The notes beneath the pieces were generated by a model. That model searched no databases. It was given only the letters and a program-made list of their open reading frames with translations, and was not told the origin of the DNA. From JALHMQ01 sp964616395 (GTDB taxonomy: Bacteria > Pseudomonadota > Gammaproteobacteria > Burkholderiales > Burkholderiaceae_F), in the NCBI GenBank assembly GCA_964616395.1, contig CAZTUT010000030.1, positions 1 through 24,822 on the forward strand: a stretch of DNA of 24,822 nt, read 5' to 3'. The stretch's first letter is position 1, and each line of letters opens with the position of its first letter. Shown here piece after piece: positions 14,417 through 22,530 of the stretch. The position numbers and the translations under genes are program-made.

Positions 14417-16546
14417 ATGAGCACCAGCATCGTCAAGGCGGCCTGCCCGCACGACTGCCCCGACACCTGCGCGATGGAGGTCACGGTCGAGGAGCGCGCC
14501 GGCACGCGGGTCGCGATCAAGGTGGCCGGCAGCGCCGCCCACCCCAACACCGCGGGCGTGCTGTGCACCAAGGTCAGCCGTTACCTGGAGCGGACCTATC
14601 ACCCGCAGCGCGTGCTGACGCCGCTGCGGCGCGTCGGCCGCAAGGGCGAGGGCCGCTTTGCCTCGGTCAGCTGGGACGAGGCGCTGACGGACATCGCCGC
14701 CCGCCTGCGCGCGATCGCCGCGGTCGACCCGCAGCGCATCGTCCCCTACAGCTACGCCGGCACCATGGGTCTGGTGCAGGGCGAGTCGATGGCGCAGCGC
14801 TTCTTCCACAAGCTCGGCGCCAGCCTGCTTGACCGCACCATCTGCGCCACCGCGGGCGGCGACGGGCTCAACTACACGCTGGGCACGCGCGCCGGCACCG
14901 ATCCCGAGCAGTTCGAGAACAGCCGCCTGATCATCTTCTGGGGCTGCAACGCGATCGCCTCCAACCTCCACCTGTGGACCCGCGCGCAGGAGGCCAAGCG
15001 GCGCGGCGCGCGGCTGGTGGCGATCGACCCGTACCGCTCGCTGACGGCAGAGAAGTGCCACCAGCACATCGCGCTGCTGCCCGGCACCGACGGCGCGCTG
15101 GCGCTCGGACTGATGCACGTGCTGATCCGCGAAAACTGGCTGGATCGCGCCTACATCGAACGCCACACGCTCGGCTTCGAGGCGCTGGCCGAGCGCGCCG
15201 CGCAGTTCGACCCGGCGCGCGTGGCGGCGCTGTGCGGCATCACGGCGGTCGAGGTCGAGCAACTGGCCCACGATTACTGGCACACGCGGCCGGCCGCAAT
15301 CCGGCTGAACTACGGGATGCAGCGCGCCGCGGGCGGCGGCAATGCCACCCGCGCGATCGCCTGCCTGCCGGCGCTGGCCGGTCACTGGCGCGATCCGGCC
15401 GGCGGCCTGCTGCTGTCCACCAGTGGGCTGTTCGATGTCGATACCGACGCGCTGGCCCGGCCCGATCTGCTGGCCGGCCGCCGCCCGCGCACGATCAATA
15501 TGAGCACGATCGGCCGCGACCTGCTGCATGCGCAGCCGCCGATCGACGCGCTGATCGTCTACAACAGCAATCCGGTCGCGGTGGCGCCGCAGTCGCGCGA
15601 GGTCGCCGCCGGTTTCGCGCGCGACGACCTGTTCACCGTGGTGCTGGAGCACTTCCTGACCGACACCGCCGACTATGCCGACTACGTGCTGCCGGCCACC
15701 ACGCAGCTCGAGCACCTCGACGTGGTCAAGCCCTACGGCCACCACGACATCGTGGCCAACAACCCGGCCATCGACCCCGTGGGCGAGGCGCTGCCCACCC
15801 CCGAGAGCTTCCGTCGGCTGGCGGCGCGCATGGGCTTCGACGATCCCTGCTTTGCCGACAGCGATGCGCAGATCGCGTCGGTGGCGTTCCGCCGCCGCGG
15901 TGCCTGCGCCAGCTACGACTGGGAAATCGCCAGCCGCCGCGGCTGGCAGCGGCTCGACCTGCCGGCTCGCTTCGCGCCGTTCGCGCAGGGCGGATTCCCC
16001 ACGCCCAGCGGCCGTTGCGAGTTCTACTCGCAGCGGCTGGCCGATCAGGGTCTCGATCCGCTGCCGGCCTACGTGCCGCCGCACGAAGGGCCGGTCAGCC
16101 GCCCCGACCTCGCGCAGCGCTTCCCGCTGGCGATGATCTCGCCGCCGGCGCGCAACTTCCTCAACTCCACGTTTGTCAACGTGGACAGCCTGCGCGCCAC
16201 CGAGGGCGAGCCGCGGCTCGATATCCATCCGCAGGACGCCGCAACGCGCGGCATTGCCGATGGCCAGCAGGTGCGCGTTTTCAACGACCGCGGCGCGCTG
16301 CGACTGCGCGCCCGCGTGACCGACCGTGCGCGACCCGGTGTCGTGGTCGCGCTGTCGATCTGGTGGAAGAAGCTGGCGGCCGACGGCTGCAACGCCAACG
16401 AGCTGACCAGCCAGGCGCTGACCGATCTCGGCCGCGCGCCGACTTTCTACGACTGCCTGGTGCAGGTCGACGCTCTTGAAGGTCAGGGTGGCGAGCCGAG
16501 CGGTGCGCACCGCACGACCGGGTTCGTGCCGTCGGTCCCAGGCTGA
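14417..16546 (+). CDS. molybdopterin-dependent oxidoreductase with N-terminal 4Fe-4S site
   Basis: 709 residues, the size of single-subunit enzymes of the DMSO-reductase superfamily. The N-terminal cluster site is C10-x3-C14-x3-C18 with C50 (GVLCTK), followed by the MopB core (SWDEAL, GCNAIASNLHLW, VAIDPYRS, YNSNPVAVAP, DYADYVLPATTQLEH) and the C-terminal molydop-binding domain (about 585-690, LDIHPQDAATRGIADGQQV). C143 in TICATAGG lies where the molybdenum ligand is placed in related enzymes, but that role is inferred. There is no twin-arginine signal, so it is cytoplasmic. The window shows no electron-transfer or anchor subunit and no molybdenum cofactor gene. The substrate is unknown. It is probably in one transcript with the argE-type gene. 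Confidence 0.92.
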   Translation: MSTSIVKAACPHDCPDTCAMEVTVEERAGTRVAIKVAGSAAHPNTAGVLCTKVSRYLERTYHPQRVLTPLRRVGRKGEGRFASVSWDEALTDIAARLRAIAAVDPQRIVPYSYAGTMGLVQGESMAQRFFHKLGASLLDRTICATAGGDGLNYTLGTRAGTDPEQFENSRLIIFWGCNAIASNLHLWTRAQEAKRRGARLVAIDPYRSLTAEKCHQHIALLPGTDGALALGLMHVLIRENWLDRAYIERHTLGFEALAERAAQFDPARVAALCGITAVEVEQLAHDYWHTRPAAIRLNYGMQRAAGGGNATRAIACLPALAGHWRDPAGGLLLSTSGLFDVDTDALARPDLLAGRRPRTINMSTIGRDLLHAQPPIDALIVYNSNPVAVAPQSREVAAGFARDDLFTVVLEHFLTDTADYADYVLPATTQLEHLDVVKPYGHHDIVANNPAIDPVGEALPTPESFRRLAARMGFDDPCFADSDAQIASVAFRRRGACASYDWEIASRRGWQRLDLPARFAPFAQGGFPTPSGRCEFYSQRLADQGLDPLPAYVPPHEGPVSRPDLAQRFPLAMISPPARNFLNSTFVNVDSLRATEGEPRLDIHPQDAATRGIADGQQVRVFNDRGALRLRARVTDRARPGVVVALSIWWKKLAADGCNANELTSQALTDLGRAPTFYDCLVQVDALEGQGGEPSGAHRTTGFVPSVPG

Positions 16547-16578
16547 CGACGACGCGACGGCGCGGGCACAATCCGCGC

Positions 16579-17706
16579 ATGGAAACGATGGGGTCCGGCG
16601 CCCGGCCGACTGCGTGTCTGCGCCAACTGCGCGCAGCCGGGCTGGCCGCTGCTGCGCTGCTGTTACTGGGCGGCTGCTCGACTGCCGGCTACTACGCGCA
16701 GGCGGTCGGCGGCCATGTGCGGCTGATGACGGCAGCGCGACCCGTCGAGCAGTGGCTGGCCGATCCGACCGCCAGCGCCGACCTGAAGCAACGGCTGGAA
16801 CTGGCGCAGCGGATCCGGCGCTTTGCCGCCGATGAGCTGGGCCTGCCCGACAACGCCAGCTACACCGCCTACGCGAATCTCGGGCGGCCCGCAGTGGTCT
16901 GGAACGTGTTCGCCACGCCCGAGCTGTCGCTGCAGCTGAAGAGCTGGTGCTATCCGGTGCTGGGCTGCGCCAGCTATCGCGGCTACTTCGCGCAGGCCGA
17001 TGCGCAGGCGCACGCCGATGCGCTGCGCGCTGCCGGTTACGACGTCAACGTCGCGCCGGTGCCGGCCTACTCGACGCTGGGCTGGACCAACTGGCTGGGC
17101 GGCGATCCGTTGCTGAGCACGTTCATCCACTGGCCCGAGGCCGAACTGGCGCGGCTGATCTTCCACGAGCTCGCGCATCAGGTCGTGTACGTGAGCGGCG
17201 ACACCGTGTTCAACGAGAGCTTTGCCACCGCGGTCGAGCGCGCGGGCCTCCAGCGCTGGATCGAGGCGGCCGGCCGGCCCGAGCTGTCGGCCGCGGTGGC
17301 GCAGGCCGACGCCCGGCGTGCCGACTTTCTCGCGCTGCTGCTCGAGCACCGGCAGATGCTCGTGGCCGCCTATTCCGCATCGGTCGGCGATGACGAAAAG
17401 CGGATTCGAAAACGTGCCGTGTTCGAGGCATTGCAGGCGGCCTATCAGCGGCTGCGCGCAGACCGCTGGGGCGGATTTTCTGGCTACGACCGCTTCTTCA
17501 ATCGCGAATTGAATGGCGCGCATCTGGCTGCGGTGGCCGCGTACAACGATCTGGTGCCGGCCTTCGAGGCACTGCTGGCGCAGCAGCGCGGGGACCTGCG
17601 CGCGTTTTTCGTGCAGGTGCAGCAACTGGCTCGGTTGTCCGAAACCGAGCGCCGGGCGGCGCTGGCGCGCCTGACCACCGCACCGGTGGCCAGGGCAGCG
17701 CGCTAG
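16579..17706 (+). CDS. putative zinc aminopeptidase lipoprotein (COG4324/DUF-type)
   Basis: 375 residues. A lipoprotein signal ends in LLLLGGC with lipidated C33. The zinc site is HELAH (H196, E197, H200) with E213 in NESFAT as likely third ligand, a gluzincin-like arrangement. The conserved block STLGWTNWLGGDPLLSTFIHW before it is typical of the predicted-aminopeptidase family found in Gram-negative bacteria. The protein should be membrane anchored in the periplasm; its peptide substrates are not known. ATG 16579 is taken as start; ATG 16588 is equally possible, and CACAAT at 16567-16572 could be a -10 box so close that the message would be almost leaderless. It begins 32 bp after the molybdoenzyme gene. 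Confidence 0.87.
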   Translation: METMGSGARPTACLRQLRAAGLAAAALLLLGGCSTAGYYAQAVGGHVRLMTAARPVEQWLADPTASADLKQRLELAQRIRRFAADELGLPDNASYTAYANLGRPAVVWNVFATPELSLQLKSWCYPVLGCASYRGYFAQADAQAHADALRAAGYDVNVAPVPAYSTLGWTNWLGGDPLLSTFIHWPEAELARLIFHELAHQVVYVSGDTVFNESFATAVERAGLQRWIEAAGRPELSAAVAQADARRADFLALLLEHRQMLVAAYSASVGDDEKRIRKRAVFEALQAAYQRLRADRWGGFSGYDRFFNRELNGAHLAAVAAYNDLVPAFEALLAQQRGDLRAFFVQVQQLARLSETERRAALARLTTAPVARAAR

Positions 17707-17763
17707 AGCGATTCGTCGAGAGTCACGCCGTGCGCGGACTGCCGCAGCAGCGGCGCGCGAGGC

Positions 17764-17769
17764 TATGAT
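17764..17769 (+). promoter_or_regulatory. candidate -10 box (TATGAT) for fadD
   Basis: TATGAT matches the consensus at five of six bases and lies 86 bp before the fadD start in a 143-bp gap. No clear -35 box is visible. Confidence 0.3.
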
Positions 17770-17849
17770 GAAGCGCAGGGGTTTCCGGCGTGTTCTTCTC
17801 GGGGCTGCGCCGGATCGACAACAGAAGATCACCACAGAGGAGACTGCCC

Positions 17850-19550
17850 ATGAGCGCCACGATCGACCGCTTCTGGCTGAAGAACTATCCGGAGGGAATT
17901 CCGGCGGACATCGACTACAACCAGTACGAGTCGCTGGTGCAGTTGATCGAGGAAGCATTCCGCAAGTTCGCTTCGATGCCGGCGTACAGCTGCATGGGTG
18001 CCACGCTGACCTACCGCCAGCTCGACGAGAACTCGGCGGCCATTGCGGCCTGGTTGCAGAGCAAGGGTCTGGGCAAGGGCAAGCGCGTGGCCATCATGAT
18101 GCCCAACGTGCTTCAGTACCCGGTGGTGCTGGCCGGGGTGCTGCGCGCCGGCTGCACGGTGGTCAACGTCAATCCGCTGTATACGCCGCGCGAGCTCGAG
18201 CATCAGCTCAAGGACTCGGGCGCCGATGCGATCTTCATCCTCGAAAACTTCGCCACGACGCTGCAGCAGGTCGCCGACAAGGTGCCGACCAAGCTGGTCG
18301 TTGTGTGCGCGATGGGTGACCTGCTCGGCTTCGTCAAGGGGCTGCTGGTCAACTTCGTGGTGCGCAACGTCAAGAAGATGGTGCCGGCCTACCAGCTCGG
18401 CGGCGCCCATCGCTTCCTCGACGTGCTGGCCGATGGCCTGAAGATGCACGTGAAGCCGGTGCAGGTCGGGCACGATGACGTGGCCTTCCTGCAGTACACG
18501 GGCGGCACGACCGGCGTCAGCAAGGGCGCCACGCTGACGCACCGGAACATCATCGCCAACATGCTGCAGTCGGAGGCCTGGTATCAACCGGCGCTGCGCA
18601 AGCTCAAGCCCGGCGAGTATCCGGTCACCATCACCGCGCTGCCGCTGTATCACATCTTCGCGCTGACCGTCTGCGCGATGATGAGCATGCGGATCGGCGG
18701 CCACTGCGTGCTGATCCCCAACCCGCGCGACATTCCGGGCTTCGTCAAGGAACTGTCGAAGTACAAGTTCCATGTGTTCCCGGCGGTCAACACGCTGTTC
18801 AATGCGCTGCTGAACAACGAGGAGTTCCGCAAGCTCGACTTCTCGCGCCTGATCCTGTCGGCCGGCGGCGGCATGGCGGTGCAGGAGGCGGTGGCCAAGC
18901 GCTGGCTGGAGGCGACCGGCTGCCCGATCGCCGAGGGCTACGGACTGTCGGAGACCTCGCCGGTGGCCACGGCCAATCGCACCGACACCGACAAGTTCAC
19001 CGGCACCATCGGCCTGCCGGTGCCGTCGACCGAGATCGCGATCCTCGACGACGATGGCAACTACCTGCCGGTGGGTGCCACCGGCGAGATCGCGATCCGC
19101 GGCCCGCAGGTGATGGCCGGTTACTGGCAACGGCCCGATGAGACCGCCAAGGTGATGACGCCCGATGGTTTCTTCCGCACTGGCGACGTCGGCATCATGG
19201 ACGAGAACGGCTTCACTCGCATCGTCGACCGCAAGAAGGACATGATTCTCGTGTCCGGCTTCAACGTGTATCCGAACGAGATCGAGGGCGTGGTGGCGGC
19301 GCATCCGGGCGTGCTGGAATGCGCGGCGGTCGGTGTGCCCGACGAGCATTCGGGCGAGGCGGTCAAGCTGTTCGTCGTCAAGCGCGATCCGGCGCTGACC
19401 GAGCGCGACGTGATGGACTACTGCAAGGAGCAGCTGACCGGCTACAAGAAGCCCAAGTACGTCGAGTTCCGCAGCGATCTGCCGAAGACCAACGTTGGCA
19501 AGATCCTCCGGCGCGAACTGCGCGACGAGAAGAAGACAGCGAAGGCCTGA
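17850..19550 (+). CDS. fadD: long-chain fatty-acid-CoA ligase
   Basis: 566 residues from ATG 17850, supported by GAGGAG at 17837-17842. It has the AMP-binding P-loop YTGGTTGVSKGATLTH (from Y216), the adenylate motif GYGLSETSP (from G363), RTGDVG with D446 and RIVDRKKDMILVSGFNVYPNEIE. The C-terminal acyl-CoA synthetase lysine K551 is in NVGKILRRELR. It joins free fatty acids to coenzyme A with ATP, feeding beta-oxidation, and acts at the inner face of the membrane. Length and motifs match E. coli FadD. It stands alone between its own upstream gap and a strong terminator, so it is probably monocistronic. Confidence 0.95.
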   Translation: MSATIDRFWLKNYPEGIPADIDYNQYESLVQLIEEAFRKFASMPAYSCMGATLTYRQLDENSAAIAAWLQSKGLGKGKRVAIMMPNVLQYPVVLAGVLRAGCTVVNVNPLYTPRELEHQLKDSGADAIFILENFATTLQQVADKVPTKLVVVCAMGDLLGFVKGLLVNFVVRNVKKMVPAYQLGGAHRFLDVLADGLKMHVKPVQVGHDDVAFLQYTGGTTGVSKGATLTHRNIIANMLQSEAWYQPALRKLKPGEYPVTITALPLYHIFALTVCAMMSMRIGGHCVLIPNPRDIPGFVKELSKYKFHVFPAVNTLFNALLNNEEFRKLDFSRLILSAGGGMAVQEAVAKRWLEATGCPIAEGYGLSETSPVATANRTDTDKFTGTIGLPVPSTEIAILDDDGNYLPVGATGEIAIRGPQVMAGYWQRPDETAKVMTPDGFFRTGDVGIMDENGFTRIVDRKKDMILVSGFNVYPNEIEGVVAAHPGVLECAAVGVPDEHSGEAVKLFVVKRDPALTERDVMDYCKEQLTGYKKPKYVEFRSDLPKTNVGKILRRELRDEKKTAKA

Positions 19551-19569
19551 GCCTGCGCTCACGCAACTG

Positions 19570-19606
19570 AAACGCCGCCCCATGGAAACATGAGGCGGCG
19601 TTTTGC
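19570..19606 (+). terminator. Rho-independent terminator of fadD
   Basis: A perfect 10-bp stem, AAACGCCGCC (19570-19579) with GGCGGCGTTT (19594-19603), is extended by a C/A mismatch, a CATG/CATG stem and a GAAA tetraloop. It ends in TTTT. It lies 20 bp after the fadD stop. Confidence 0.9.
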
Positions 19607-19643
19607 ATTTCAAGGCGCCAGTCCACGTCGCCCCACGGCGGTT

Positions 19644-19669
19644 GCTTTCGGGTGTGAGGGCCCGAAAGC
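19644..19669. promoter_or_regulatory. 9-bp inverted repeat upstream of the repeat-rich gene
   Basis: GCTTTCGGG (19644-19652) and CCCGAAAGC (19661-19669) are perfect inverted copies separated by 8 nt. TACAGT at 19672-19677 just after it could be a -10 box, so the dyad would cover the -35 region, where an operator could sit. There is no T-run after it. Confidence 0.35.
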
Positions 19670-19760
19670 GCTACAGTTCGCCTGTCGTCATCGCCGACCG
19701 CGCATCAGCGGGCGAGCGCTCGCTGTTTCCCCGATGCTGCCCGGCAGCCAACGAGAGTCC

Positions 19761-20381
19761 ATGAAAAAGTTTTCCAAGCCTGCTTCGTCGTCCCGCGCCG
19801 CGAGCGGCGAGCGGCCTGCCCGTAAGTCCTACGCTGCTGCCGGTGCCGCGCCACGCCGCCCGTACGGCGCGCGTGATGACGCCGCGCCGCGCCGCCCCTA
19901 CACGCCGCGCGACGATGCCGCGCCGCGGCCCGCGCGCAGTCCGCGTGCTGCGCCGTCGCGTCCGTATGCGCCGCGAGGCGATGCCGCGGCCGAACGGCCG
20001 GCGCGCAGTCCGCGTTCCGCGCCTGCGCGTCCCTATGCGCCGCGAGGCGAGGCCGCGACCGAGCGGCCCGCACGCAGCGCCTATGGCGATCCGTACGAGC
20101 GCGCGCAGCGCCCGCGCCGCGACGATGCCGCAGGAGACAGCCGCGCGCCGGCGCGTGGCTTCACCGTCACGCTCGACCCCGATGTCGCCCGCGTGTTCCG
20201 CGGCGATGCATCGGTCAACAAGGCGCTGCGTCTGGTGCTGCAGATGATGCAGGTGGTCGAAGGTCCTGCGCCGCGCAGCGATCGGCCGGCGCCGCGCGCC
20301 CGGGCCGGCTACCAGGGCAGCGACGAAGCGCGCGGCTTCACGCGCAAGCCGCGCTTCGTCGAGGAAGATGCCGACGAGTAA
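19761..20381 (+). CDS. Arg/Pro/Ala-rich repeat protein with conserved-looking C-terminal segment
   Basis: 206 residues from ATG 19761 (CGAGAG a few nt upstream). The frame is open further up but those codons run through the fadD terminator. Residues 1-132 are low complexity and highly basic: two 12-residue units (RRPYxxRDDAAP) and two 23-residue units (ARSPRxAPxRPYAPRGxAA...), followed by decayed copies. The C-terminal part holds an ordered segment, GFTVTLDPDVARVF and VNKALRLVLQMMQVV, then a basic tail ending in acidic residues. I do not know a named function. A positively charged disordered arm with a small folded module suggests a nucleic-acid partner, which is inference. Similar short proteins are annotated only as hypothetical. 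Confidence 0.75.
   Translation: MKKFSKPASSSRAASGERPARKSYAAAGAAPRRPYGARDDAAPRRPYTPRDDAAPRPARSPRAAPSRPYAPRGDAAAERPARSPRSAPARPYAPRGEAATERPARSAYGDPYERAQRPRRDDAAGDSRAPARGFTVTLDPDVARVFRGDASVNKALRLVLQMMQVVEGPAPRSDRPAPRARAGYQGSDEARGFTRKPRFVEEDADE
19854..19925 (+). repeat. 36-bp tandem repeat, two copies, in coding sequence
   Basis: Units 19854-19889 and 19890-19925 are aligned with several mismatches, mostly at third codon positions, and each encodes RRPYxxRDDAAP. Confidence 0.75.
19933..20070 (+). repeat. 69-bp tandem repeat, two copies, in coding sequence
   Basis: Units start at 19933 and 20002 with the shared CGCGCAGTCCGCGT. Each encodes 23 residues of the ARSPRxAPxRPYAPRG type. A third, diverged partial copy follows. 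Confidence 0.75.
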
Positions 20382-20441
20382 ACGGCGCGTGCTGCACCGG
20401 CGCGGGCTGACGGCTTGCCGCCGCTGCGGGCGCTAAGTGGC

Positions 20442-21077
20442 GTGCTGTCCTCGCTGGGCATCGTTGACCTGCCGCTGTTCATCGCAGCGGCCTTGCTGCT
20501 GAACATCACGCCCGGACCGGATCTGCTGTTCGTGATCGGCCGCGCCACCGTGCAGGGGGTACGCGCTGGCATCGCCGCCGGTTTCGGCGTGGCGGCAGGC
20601 TGCCTGGTGCACACGGCCGCGGTGGCGCTCGGTGTGGCGGCGCTGATCGCCGCCTCGCCGTTGGCCTTCGATCTGATCAAGCTGGCCGGCGCTGCCTATC
20701 TCGGCGGGCTTGGGCTGCGGTTGCTGCTGGCCCGCGCGAGCGATGCCGCGTCGCCCGCGCACGCCGCCGCACCGCTGGCAGCGATCGTTCGTCAGGGCTT
20801 CCTGACCAATGTGCTGAATCCCAAGGTGGCGCTCTTCTTCCTGGCGCTGCTGCCGCAGTTCGTGTCGCCGCAGGCGCCGGCGCAGGCATGGGGCCTGGCG
20901 CTTCTGGGCACCGTGTTCGCGGTCGGCAGCTTTGTCGTGAGCGTGCCGATTGCCTGGGCAGCCGGTCGCGCCGGTGGCTGGCTCGGCCGTTGCGGCCCGG
21001 TACGACGAACTCTCGACCGGCTGCTCGGCCTGCTGTTTGTTGGCCTGGCGCTGCGGCTGGCACTGCAGCGCGCCTGA
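20442..21077 (+). CDS. LysE/RhtB-family amino-acid exporter
   Basis: 211 residues from GTG 20442, the start that gives the usual N terminus of the family (LGIVDLPLFIAAALLLNITPGPD). A TTG at 20415 would add nine residues without better support. The NITPGPDLLFVIGRA motif, AGFGVAAGCLVH, about six hydrophobic helices, and GFLTNVLNPKVALFFLALLPQFV are hallmarks. These inner-membrane proteins export amino acids or related compounds by proton exchange; the substrate here cannot be told. It follows the repeat-rich gene by 60 bp in the same direction. A GC-rich dyad begins at the base after its stop. Confidence 0.92.
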   Translation: MLSSLGIVDLPLFIAAALLLNITPGPDLLFVIGRATVQGVRAGIAAGFGVAAGCLVHTAAVALGVAALIAASPLAFDLIKLAGAAYLGGLGLRLLLARASDAASPAHAAAPLAAIVRQGFLTNVLNPKVALFFLALLPQFVSPQAPAQAWGLALLGTVFAVGSFVVSVPIAWAAGRAGGWLGRCGPVRRTLDRLLGLLFVGLALRLALQRA

Positions 21078-21114
21078 CCAACGTCCGCGTTGGCCGATAA
21101 GGCAACGATCGGCC
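21078..21114 (+). terminator. two overlapping hairpins after the LysE-family gene
   Basis: CCAACG/CGTTGG with a TCCG loop (21078-21093) and GGCCGAT/ATCGGCC with a 9-nt loop (21092-21114) follow the stop directly. The second is followed by TTGTAT rather than a true T-run. This could be a weak terminator or the first part of a structured leader for the next gene. Confidence 0.35.
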
Positions 21115-21136
21115 TTGTATCTCCTCAGATCAGCGC

Positions 21137-21198
21137 AGCGACGAATCGCTATCTTCGTTCGTGACATGGTCACGACGCCGACCCACGCCGGGTCGGCG
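21137..21198 (+). promoter_or_regulatory. structured leader of the small OMP gene: three consecutive hairpins
   Basis: AGCGA/TCGCT with a CGAA loop (21137-21150), TCGTGAC/GTCACGA with a 3-nt spacer (21159-21175) and CGCCGACCC/GGGTCGGCG with a 5-nt loop (21176-21198) are all perfect stems, with the last two directly adjacent. The ATG follows 25 nt later. Regulation through this leader is inferred; the 7-3-7 dyad could also be a protein-binding site. Confidence 0.45.
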
Positions 21199-21223
21199 CA
21201 GCGTACGGCCGAGGGAGAGCGAA

Positions 21224-21910
21224 ATGCGTGGAACGAGAGCGGTGGCGGGAGCGGGTGCAGCCGGCATGGCACTGATGGCGGCGATCGCGCTGCTGCCGGC
21301 AGCACAGGCGCAGTCGCTGACCGCGCGCGCAGGCAGCAATGGGCTGGGCGCAGAGGTCGGCGTCGGGCTGGGCTCGATGTTCGGTCTGCGCGCCAACCTG
21401 CTGGGCGGTTCGCTGTCGCGCGACGAAACGCGGTCGGGCGTTCGCTACGAGGGCACGCTCAAGCTGAGCAACGGTTCACTGCTGATGGACATGCATCCGT
21501 TCGCGGGCAGTTTTCGGCTGAGCGCCGGTGCCGTGTTCAACAACAACCGGCTCGATGCCAATGGCCGCGCCGATGGCGGCACCATCGACATCAACGGTGT
21601 CAACTACCCGGCCGATGCAGTCGGCACGCTCCAGGCCGGCGTGCGCTGGGATCGGACCAATCCTTATCTCGGACTGGGCTGGGGCGCATCGCCGAAGGCG
21701 TCGCCCGGCTTCTTCTTCAGCGCCGACCTGGGCGCGTTCTACATGCGGCCGACGGCCACGCTGACTGGCACCTGCGGCCCGGCGCTTCCGGCTGCGGCGT
21801 GCACGCAACTGCAGTCGGATATCCGTGCCGAGGAGCAGCAGTTCCGCGACGACGTCAACAAGTACAAGCTGTATCCGGTGCTGAGCATCGGTGTCGGATA
21901 CCGGTTCTGA
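21224..21910 (+). CDS. small outer-membrane beta-barrel protein
   Basis: 228 residues from ATG 21224, with GGGAGAG a few nt upstream. The signal peptide (about 1-29) ends LLPAAQAQ. The mature part is made of alternating strands rich in Gly and aromatics (GAEVGVGLGSMFGLRANLLGG, YLGLGWGASPKASPGFFFSADLGAFYMRP) and ends GVGYRF, a C-terminal Phe expected for outer-membrane insertion. An internal disulfide is possible in TCGPALPAAAC. Such barrels of unknown function are common in Burkholderiales, and I cannot assign a named family. It is preceded by a hairpin-rich leader and followed by a strong hairpin. Confidence 0.8.
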   Translation: MRGTRAVAGAGAAGMALMAAIALLPAAQAQSLTARAGSNGLGAEVGVGLGSMFGLRANLLGGSLSRDETRSGVRYEGTLKLSNGSLLMDMHPFAGSFRLSAGAVFNNNRLDANGRADGGTIDINGVNYPADAVGTLQAGVRWDRTNPYLGLGWGASPKASPGFFFSADLGAFYMRPTATLTGTCGPALPAAACTQLQSDIRAEEQQFRDDVNKYKLYPVLSIGVGYRF

Positions 21911-21944
21911 GGCCGGTCCGCACGCGCTGTCCTGGTCTGCGGGG

Positions 21945-21968
21945 CGATGCCCGGATGACCGGGCATCG
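21945..21968. terminator. 10-bp perfect hairpin between convergent genes
   Basis: CGATGCCCGG and CCGGGCATCG form a perfect 10-bp stem with an ATGA loop, 34 bp after the OMP stop and 44 bp before the stop of the convergent small gene. There is no T-run on either side, so it may be a Rho-assisted or 3' end-stabilising structure. Confidence 0.5.
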
Positions 21969-22012
21969 AGGGTGCGGTGCGTGGATGTCGAGGCGTGCGG
22001 CCTGATCCGGTC

Positions 22013-22291
22013 TCAGGCGGGTTCGGCGGCGAGCGGCTGCGGGTACAGACCCTCGCGCAGGCAACGGTAGACCGTATCGGCGGTCACGGGCTGCCCTTGG
22101 CGGGCGCGCAGGCTGATGCGCATGGCTTTGGAGCACGTCCTCACGGTGACGTCGGCCACGGCCAGTGCTTCGTCGCGATGACCGCCACGCCGGTATGCAT
22201 CGAGTGCGCGCAGCACCGCCTGCTGACGGCCATCGACGCCATCGAGCTCGACGAGGATCCTGTCGCCGCATTCCCGCACCCGCATCAGCAT
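22013..22291 (-). CDS. small hypothetical protein
   Basis: 92 residues from ATG 22291, chosen because GGAG lies 6 nt upstream on the minus strand. An in-frame ATG at 22321 would add ten residues (MKPAAITEKA) but lacks a site, and the frame is open to 22543 through DNA that does not look coded. The protein is mixed alpha/beta in appearance, with CGDRILVELDGVDGRQQAVLRALDAYRRGG at its N-terminal end as two runs, two later Cys residues, and no signal or membrane segment. I do not recognise the family. It converges on the OMP gene. Confidence 0.5.
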   Translation of the reverse strand: MLMRVRECGDRILVELDGVDGRQQAVLRALDAYRRGGHRDEALAVADVTVRTCSKAMRISLRARQGQPVTADTVYRCLREGLYPQPLAAEPA

Positions 22292-22530
22292 GGCTTTCTC
22301 CGTGATCGCTGCTGGTTTCATCAAGATCTGCGCGGCGCTCGCCGCATCAGGTGGCTGGCGCCGACAGACCAACCGCCGGCATGACGCCATCTTGGAAACG
22401 TGCGAACAGCGTAGCCGGATGACAGGGTCTGCCAATCTGAGGAATACGGCGCCGAAGCGCAGACTATTCACGTCCACGATGACGACAACGTGACTGCGCG
22501 ATGCCGGACGCGCAGGTCGGGCACTGGCCG

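Noticed and set aside
13100..16510. A very long open frame on the minus strand opposite argE and the molybdoenzyme
   Set aside because: It is antisense to two genes with complete motifs; the product is Arg/Gln/His/Ala-rich without any domain. Long antisense frames are common in DNA this rich in GC.
19590..19760. Upstream extension of the repeat-rich protein
   Set aside because: The extension would begin inside the fadD terminator and cross the 9-bp inverted repeat.
19854..20070. CRISPR-like array
   Set aside because: Repeats are in phase with codons, have no spacers and differ at third positions; they are coding tandem repeats.
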